Shown here: piece by piece, positions 8,187-12,699 of the stretch
How positions within the stretch are numbered: the first letter of the stretch is position 1
Layout of the letters: every line of letters starts with the position of its first letter
NCBI GenBank assembly: GCA_023428515.1
Contig: JAEYXI010000681.1
Coordinates: 1-12,699 of the forward strand
Source: Pseudomonadota bacterium
Lineage (GTDB): Bacteria; Pseudomonadota; Alphaproteobacteria; Rhizobiales; Rhizobiaceae
DNA: 12,699 bases
Direction: 5' to 3'
The notes under the pieces: generated by a model
Told to the model about the DNA's origin: nothing
Seen by the model: only the letters and a program-made list of their open reading frames with translations
Databases searched by the model: none
Position numbers and translations under genes: made by a program

Positions 8187-9086
8187 CTAGCCCTTGATCT
8201 GGTCGCCATAAAGCGAAACCGCGAGTTCGCGAATGGCCCCGGCGGTGCGAGGCCCGAAGCCGAGCAGATAGCCGCCATCCATCCGGATGAGCTTCTTCGC
8301 CTGGCCGGCAGGCGTCGACGCGATGGCAGGGTGCGCGAACACGTCCGCTTCGGAAACGCCCAGCGCGTCGCCGCGGTTCATCATGAGGATGATGTCGGGT
8401 TTCGCCAGGATGACGGCCTCGTCGGAGAGCTGCTTGTAGCCCGAGTAGCCCTCTACCGCGTTCACCGCACCGGCAAGTTCGATGACGGCGCTCGCCGACG
8501 TATGCGAGCCGGCGGCCATGATCTTCCCGCCCTGCAGAGACAGGATGAACAGCACCCTCTTCTTCTCCGGAATGCCTGCCGTCAGCTTCTCGGCGGCGGA
8601 GAGATCGGCGTCGACCTGAGCGGAGAGTTCCGCCGCCTTGTCTTCCGCGCCGAACGCCTTGCCGACAACACGGATCTTCTCGAGGATGCCGGCATGGCTG
8701 TAGGTCTCGGGTACGGTGATGAAGGGCACGCTCGCCTTCTTCAACACGTCGATCGTTTCCTTGGGACCGCTGCCCTCGACCACGAGAAGCCCGGTCGGAT
8801 TGACCGAGAGCACGCCCTCCGGCGAGAGCGCGCGCATATAGCCGACGTCGGGCAGCTTCAGCGCCGCCTCCGGATAGAGGCTGGTCGAATCGCGCGCGAC
8901 GAGCTTGTCCTGTTGCCCGAGCGCATAGACGATCTCGGTCACCGCGCCGCCGATCGACGCGATGCGCGAGGTATCCTTGAAGACTTCGCTCCCCTCTTCG
9001 GCGACGGCGCCGGAAACGCCGAGCCCCACAGCCACAAGAAGAGAACCCGCGCGAACCAGGCGCGAAACAGCCCTGAAACCACCCAT
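8187..9086 (-). CDS. hmuT: Periplasmic heme-binding protein HmuT
   Basis: 299 aa. It captures heme in the periplasm and delivers it to HmuUV. A signal peptide is visible: positive residues R5, R9 and R12, a hydrophobic core (13-28) and a probable cleavage site after AVA (27-29). There is no lipobox cysteine, so it should be soluble. The mature part is a helical-backbone (class III, cluster A) binding protein with RIASIGGAVTEIVYALG (41-57) near the start. Y71 in the TSLYP motif corresponds in position to the heme-ligand tyrosine of Yersinia HmuT, and LPDVGYMRALSPEGVLS is characteristic of heme ABC binding proteins. Open frame continues up to 9152, but the ATG at 9086 has GAGGAG 7 bases upstream, overlapping the hmuS stop codon, which settles the start and suggests coupling with hmuS. 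Confidence 0.95.
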   Translation of the reverse strand: MGGFRAVSRLVRAGSLLVAVGLGVSGAVAEEGSEVFKDTSRIASIGGAVTEIVYALGQQDKLVARDSTSLYPEAALKLPDVGYMRALSPEGVLSVNPTGLLVVEGSGPKETIDVLKKASVPFITVPETYSHAGILEKIRVVGKAFGAEDKAAELSAQVDADLSAAEKLTAGIPEKKRVLFILSLQGGKIMAAGSHTSASAVIELAGAVNAVEGYSGYKQLSDEAVILAKPDIILMMNRGDALGVSEADVFAHPAIASTPAGQAKKLIRMDGGYLLGFGPRTAGAIRELAVSLYGDQIKG

Positions 9087-9097
9087 GGAACCGCTCC

Positions 9098-10153
9098 TCA
9101 GGCCGCGTTCGACTGCGGAATGCGCGGCAGGTTCTCGGCCAGGAAGCGCCAATCGTCCCGCTCCGTTTCACCCTCATGGCGCTGGCCGAAGAACTGGATG
9201 ATCATCTGGTTGTCGGCGCCATAGGCTTCGATCGAGGTGACATGCCCGTCCTTGGTCGGCTTGCGCACCGCCCAGAGTTCGCGGATGTGATCCATCCTGA
9301 GGTGCAGGTGGAAGGTCTCGTCGAGCACGTTGATCCACGGGCCCATCACCTTGATGTTGGCGACCGGGCCGGAATGGATCTGGATGCAGCCGCGATTGCC
9401 GACGAAGCACATGATCGGCATGCCGCTGGAAGCCGCATGGTTGAACATGGCGGAAAGGCTTTCGTCGGCGAGCTTCCAGGCATAGTCATCGCCGACCATC
9501 CGCAGCGCCTGGTGGCGTGAAAGCTTCAACGTCTTCAGCATGCCAAAGAACTGATGCACGTCGGTCATCCGGCTCCAGCGAGCCCGCAGATCCTCGGCGC
9601 TCCCCGCTTCGTCCGTCTCGGGTTCGCTCGCCGGGATTCCCTTGAGCGCGACAGTCGGCGACTGGTCGGACGAGGCGAGCTCGGCAACAAGCTTCTGATA
9701 GGCATAAAGGTTCGAAGTGGGGCGCAGATGCACCTTGTGCACCGCATCGCCCGCCTCGTCGAAGAACTGCAGCGAGCGGCGTATCTCGTCACCGTCCCGC
9801 TTCTCCACCGCGAAGCCGTGCGCCCACACTTTCGGGAAGATGCGCAGGTCGATGTCGGCGCCGAGCGCCAGCGAGGCATGCTCGCCGACCTGGATCTTGT
9901 CGTAGATGCCGATCTTCTCATGGACCGCGCTTTCATTGCGCGTCAGCGCCATGACTTCGCCGACAGCTTCGAGGCCCAGCAGGAGGTCGTTGACGCGCGG
10001 CTCGACGCGCTGCACCCCCTCCCCGCAGTGAGCGGCCACCAGCTCGGCTTCGGATATGCCGAGCTGCATGGCGAGGTCGCGCTCCCGCATTTTGGGGTTT
10101 TCGGCTCGCGCTGCCCGTATCTGGTGGGGCGCTGGCTTGACGTGCTGGTCCAT
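9098..10153 (-). CDS. hmuS: Hemin-degrading factor HmuS (HemS/ChuS family)
   Basis: 351 aa, the normal length of this family. It is a cytoplasmic heme-binding protein made of two repeated HemS domains (about 25-165 and 195-345); ChuS and rhizobial HmuS proteins have been shown to degrade heme, others mainly bind and pass it on. The N-terminus (IRAARAENPKMRERDLA, 12-28) is diagnostic. H200 in the MTDVHQFF motif aligns with the heme-ligand histidine of Yersinia HemS (H196). The C-terminal domain has GNRGCIQIHSGPV (252-264) and MGPWINVLDETFHLHLR (270-286), both conserved. The start at 10153 has only a modest ribosome site (AGG about 9 bases upstream) and lies 24 bp after the hmuP stop. It is the second gene of hmuPSTUV. 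Confidence 0.95.
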   Translation of the reverse strand: MDQHVKPAPHQIRAARAENPKMRERDLAMQLGISEAELVAAHCGEGVQRVEPRVNDLLLGLEAVGEVMALTRNESAVHEKIGIYDKIQVGEHASLALGADIDLRIFPKVWAHGFAVEKRDGDEIRRSLQFFDEAGDAVHKVHLRPTSNLYAYQKLVAELASSDQSPTVALKGIPASEPETDEAGSAEDLRARWSRMTDVHQFFGMLKTLKLSRHQALRMVGDDYAWKLADESLSAMFNHAASSGMPIMCFVGNRGCIQIHSGPVANIKVMGPWINVLDETFHLHLRMDHIRELWAVRKPTKDGHVTSIEAYGADNQMIIQFFGQRHEGETERDDWRFLAENLPRIPQSNAA

Positions 10154-10177
10154 GTGAGCTGCCTGTCTGCTTGGGTA

Positions 10178-10387
10178 CTACTTGTTGAGGATGAGCTTGC
10201 CCTGGCGGGTGATTTTGAGGCGGTAAAGCGAACCGCCATGGTTGATGCCGATCTCGTAGAGGCCGTTGAACAGCGCCTCGCTGGAAACCGTACGCGACGG
10301 CATCCTTAGCGGGGTGTATTGCACCTGCTCGTCATGCGCTGCGCGCCTTGGCCGGAACCTGAAGTCGTTCTGGTTGTGAGTATTCAT
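10178..10387 (-). CDS. hmuP: Heme uptake regulator HmuP (HemP family)
   Basis: 69 aa, small basic protein of the HemP/HmuP family. The conserved C-terminal part is present: a serine-containing SSEALFNG (35-42), then LYEIGINHGGSLYRLKITRQ (43-62) and the end GKLILNK. In Sinorhizobium and Bradyrhizobium HmuP proteins act as positive regulators needed for expression of the heme receptor gene. That gene lies directly upstream here in divergent orientation, which fits. The start at 10387 has AAGGAG 6 bases upstream. It is the first gene of the operon, and its promoter region holds an IRO-box core, so RirA repression under iron sufficiency is likely. The N-terminal 30 residues are polar, rich in Arg, His and Gln, and not conserved as far as I can tell. 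Confidence 0.93.
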   Translation of the reverse strand: MNTHNQNDFRFRPRRAAHDEQVQYTPLRMPSRTVSSEALFNGLYEIGINHGGSLYRLKITRQGKLILNK

Positions 10388-10450
10388 AGTCCGCTCCTTC
10401 TGCTGTCGGCTGGGCCGCGTTCCCGGCCGGGCTGAAATGCGATTTGTTTT

Positions 10451-10479
10451 CTTGACTCGAATAATCAGGTTTAATAGTC
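10451..10479 (+). promoter_or_regulatory. Candidate hmuR promoter overlapping the IRO box
   Basis: CTTGAC (10451-10456) is an exact match to the rhizobial -35 consensus. At 17 bases' spacing the -10 would be ATAGTC (10474-10479), a weak match. The -35 overlaps the IRO-box core, so bound RirA would block polymerase. The leader to the hmuR start would be about 100 bases. Confidence 0.35.
10453..10467. promoter_or_regulatory. IRO-box core in the hmuP-hmuR divergent region
   Basis: TGA-CTCGAATAA-TCA matches the TGA-N9-TCA core of the IRO box. It lies 66 bases before hmuP and 122 bases before hmuR, in an AT-rich patch, and is the only such core I found in this 201-bp region. One site could repress both divergent transcripts. 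Confidence 0.6.
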
Positions 10480-10486
10480 AGTGCAA
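10458..10486 (-). promoter_or_regulatory. Candidate hmuPSTUV promoter overlapping the IRO box
   Basis: On the minus strand TTGCAC (10481-10486) and TATTCG (10458-10463) are spaced by 17 bases. The -10 falls inside the IRO-box core. Both hexamers are imperfect, so this is a suggestion supported mainly by spacing and place. Confidence 0.3.
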
Positions 10487-10588
10487 TACCGGACAAAGCG
10501 AGTCAACATTAACGCGCTCGGGGACAAATGAAAATGCGAGCGAGCGTCATGCCAGCCAGCATCGGTATTCAGGCATTGGAGTTGGGAC

Positions 10589-12699
10589 ATGGGGCTGGTT
10601 GGGCGCAATATCGCGGTTCTGCTTGGCGGAGCCGCGATGACGGTATTGCTCGGGGTGCAGGCAGGCTGGACGCAGGACGCCCAGACAGATCAAACGGTTC
10701 TCGCTGATGGTGAAGCGGTCACCGACGCCGGTCAGCAGCAAACGACCCAACAGGCAGCGCCGCCCATGGCCGGCGCCACTCAACTCGACAAGATCACCAT
10801 CGTCAGCCGAACCGGCGAGACGGCGATCGAGCAGATGGCCTCGGTCAGCCATGTCGACCAGGAGCAACTGCAGCGCAGGATGGCTGCCACTCAGCAGGAT
10901 ATTCTTTTTGGCGTTCCGGGCGTGACGATGCAGACGGATGCAAACCGCACCGCATCAAGCGTCAATATCCGTGGCCTGCAGGATTTCGGGCGCGTAGCGG
11001 TCATCGTCGATGGCGCCCGGCAGAACTTCCAGCGCTCCGGTCACGGCACGCAATCGATGTTCTGGCTTGATCCCGAACTGGTGCAGCAAGTCGATGTGAT
11101 CCGGGGGCCAGTAGCAAACACCTATGGTTCGGGCGCGATCGGCGGCGTCGTCGTTTTTGACACCAAGGATGCCGACGACTTTCTGCGTGACGGTGAAACT
11201 TGGGCAGGCTCAATAACCGGTCAAGTTGACAGCAACGGGCCAGGTTGGACGACCAGCGGCACCGGCGCCTACCGCTTCAGCGACTCCTTCGACGTCCTCG
11301 GCAACATCGTCTGGCGTGATTTTGGCGAGTATACCGACGGTAACGGCGACGAGGTGGCCGGAAGCAGTTTCGACATCCTCAGCGGGATGCTCAAGTCGAG
11401 CATCCGGCCGACCGAAAACAGCGAGTTGAAGCTCGGCTGGATCGGCGCCCAGGATAGCTGGACCGAGGGCAGCAACGCTTACGAACTTGAGAGCCAACAG
11501 AACACCTTTACGGGGCGCTACAACCTCAAGGACGATGACGAGAGCTGGCTCGATCTCCACATCAACCTCGCCTATAACAAGGCCAATCTCGACCAAACCT
11601 ATCTGACCGACGTCAACCAATACGATTCGCAGACCGGCCTTCCAATCGTGATCCCCGCGGGATCGCAGACAACGTACGACATAGAAACGCCGAGCGTCGA
11701 TCTCTGGAACACGTCCCGCTTCGAGACGGGCGAAGTCGCTCATGAACTGACCTACGGCGGCGACTGGGTTCAGGATGATGTTGTTACCGTCAGCCCGGCT
11801 GGCGGAAGCGACGTCTACACGCCTTCGGGCAAGCGCAGGGTTTCTGGCGCCTACATCCAGGACAAGCTGGTCTGGGAATGGCTGGAGGTCGTCGGAGCGC
11901 TGCGCTACGACAGCTACAAGCTCGAGAGTGATGTTGGCGAGGCTTCGGGTGACCGTCTGTCACCGCGCATCACTGTCGGCGTGTCGCCGTTTGAGAACAC
12001 GGGCCTGTCAGGATTGCAGATCTACGGAACCTATGCCGAAGGCTACCGTTCGCCGTCACTGTCGGAAACGCTGATCAGCGGACTTCACCCGAACGGAGTT
12101 GTGTTCCCCTTTCTGCCCAATCCGAACCTTGTCCCGGAAACCGCGCGAACCGTCGAGTTCGGCATCAACTACGGACGTGACGGCATCATTCAGGCGGACG
12201 ACCGCCTGCGCTTGAAAGCCGCCTATTTCAACAATGACATCGACGACTACATCGGCGGCACGGACATTTCGATCTTTGAGGGCAATCCGGATTGCCCATT
12301 CTTCCCGCCGCCGTATTTCCCGACCATCCCGCAGTGCTTCCAGTATCAGAACTTCGCCAACGCCAAGATCGAAGGTTTCGAACTGGAAGGCATCTACGAT
12401 GCAGCCTGGGGCTTTGCCGGTCTGTCAGTCTCCGTTATCAACGGGCACACCGTGTCCTATGATGGTGAAGTCGAGGACCTGTCCACCATCCCGTCCTCGC
12501 AGGTTACCGGCCAGCTCGGTTTCCGGTTCCTCGACGACAAGCTGATCGTCGGTGGTGAGGTCCAGTACAACGGCGCTCCCAAGGGCAATCCGATCGCAGA
12601 AGACTATACACTGGTGAATCTCTTCGCGAGCTATCAGGCTACCGAAGACCTGAAGTTCAATGCCCGCGTCGATAACCTCTTCGACGTCGCCTACATCAA
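10589..12699 (+). CDS. hmuR: TonB-dependent outer-membrane heme receptor HmuR/ShmR-like, 3'-truncated by window
   Basis: 703 codons are present without a stop; the sequence ends in VDNLFDVAYI, the usual run-in to the last beta strands, so perhaps only 30-50 residues are missing. It brings heme across the outer membrane with TonB energy. A signal peptide is visible (about 1-25, cleavage near VQA). After a Gln/Thr-rich linker comes the TonB box LDKITIVS (66-73), then the plug domain with VNIRGLQDFGRVAVIVDGAR and VDVIRGPVANTYGSGAIGG. The barrel carries the heme-receptor FRAP-like box (YAEGYRSPSLSETL) and the NPNL box (NPNLVPET). H500 lies between these boxes and H152 lies in the plug, the places of the two heme-contact histidines of Yersinia HemR. 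The ATG at 10589 has GGAG 7 bases upstream. Codons ending in T or A seem commoner than in neighbouring genes. It is divergent from hmuPSTUV and probably controlled by the same IRO box and HmuP. Confidence 0.93.
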   Translation, partial: MGLVGRNIAVLLGGAAMTVLLGVQAGWTQDAQTDQTVLADGEAVTDAGQQQTTQQAAPPMAGATQLDKITIVSRTGETAIEQMASVSHVDQEQLQRRMAATQQDILFGVPGVTMQTDANRTASSVNIRGLQDFGRVAVIVDGARQNFQRSGHGTQSMFWLDPELVQQVDVIRGPVANTYGSGAIGGVVVFDTKDADDFLRDGETWAGSITGQVDSNGPGWTTSGTGAYRFSDSFDVLGNIVWRDFGEYTDGNGDEVAGSSFDILSGMLKSSIRPTENSELKLGWIGAQDSWTEGSNAYELESQQNTFTGRYNLKDDDESWLDLHINLAYNKANLDQTYLTDVNQYDSQTGLPIVIPAGSQTTYDIETPSVDLWNTSRFETGEVAHELTYGGDWVQDDVVTVSPAGGSDVYTPSGKRRVSGAYIQDKLVWEWLEVVGALRYDSYKLESDVGEASGDRLSPRITVGVSPFENTGLSGLQIYGTYAEGYRSPSLSETLISGLHPNGVVFPFLPNPNLVPETARTVEFGINYGRDGIIQADDRLRLKAAYFNNDIDDYIGGTDISIFEGNPDCPFFPPPYFPTIPQCFQYQNFANAKIEGFELEGIYDAAWGFAGLSVSVINGHTVSYDGEVEDLSTIPSSQVTGQLGFRFLDDKLIVGGEVQYNGAPKGNPIAEDYTLVNLFASYQATEDLKFNARVDNLFDVAYI

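Noticed and set aside
7401..9224. Plus-strand open frame of 607 codons antisense to hmuT, hmuU and part of hmuS
   Set aside because: Its translation is rich in Arg, Gln and Gly with no recognisable domain, and it lies opposite three clearly conserved genes. Long antisense open frames are expected from high-GC codon bias.
10528..10707. A 59-codon plus-strand open frame (MKMRASVMPASI...) starting upstream of hmuR and overlapping its start in another frame
   Set aside because: It could be a leader peptide, but its overlap part is just the shifted hmuR frame, it resembles no family, and the hmuR start has its own good ribosome site.

Overview
The window looks like chromosome of a high-GC alphaproteobacterium of the order Hyphomicrobiales (Rhizobiaceae/Phyllobacteriaceae type). 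The best evidence is a full iron/heme module: a RirA-type Rrf2 regulator with its three cluster cysteines, a complete hmuPSTUV heme-uptake operon, and a divergent TonB-dependent heme receptor gene. Iron-responsive sites known from rhizobia (IRO box, TGA-N9-TCA; Irr ICE-like motif) lie in the promoter regions. Genus cannot be fixed from the sequence alone.

Left part (1-5538): the start of a molybdenum hydroxylase (CO-dehydrogenase-type) large subunit gene runs off the left edge, preceded by its [2Fe-2S] small subunit gene, both on the minus strand. Next are a stand-alone HerA/DUF87-type ATPase with a probable C-terminal winged helix (minus), a zinc-dependent alcohol dehydrogenase (plus), and a MaoC-type hydratase and a DUF445 membrane protein (both minus). 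These are ordinary housekeeping or accessory metabolic genes with no obvious joint function.

Right part (5539-12699): rirA (plus) has an upstream region with a perfect 15-bp inverted repeat that contains an IRO-box core, and an ICE-like palindrome 17 bases further on. A stem-loop terminator follows rirA. Converging on it is the minus-strand operon hmuP-hmuS-hmuT-hmuU-hmuV, with gaps of 3 to 24 bp. A second IRO-box core lies in the 201-bp divergent region between hmuP and the heme receptor gene (hmuR), which runs off the right edge. Likely pathway: HmuR imports heme across the outer membrane, HmuT binds it in the periplasm, HmuUV pumps it into the cytoplasm, HmuS handles or degrades it, HmuP assists receptor expression, and RirA (possibly with Irr) sets expression by iron status.

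No stretch above 300 bases lacks a gene. The largest gaps are 5539-5767 and 10388-10588 (both regulatory) and 2398-2607 (divergent promoter region between the ATPase and alcohol dehydrogenase genes, no clear motif seen). The gaps 95-234 and 733-894 hold little beyond ribosome binding sites and one weak stem. I saw no tRNA, rRNA, CRISPR array, insertion sequence or attachment site. I did not find a wholly new system. The most interesting element is the compact dual-site iron promoter of rirA beside the heme operon.
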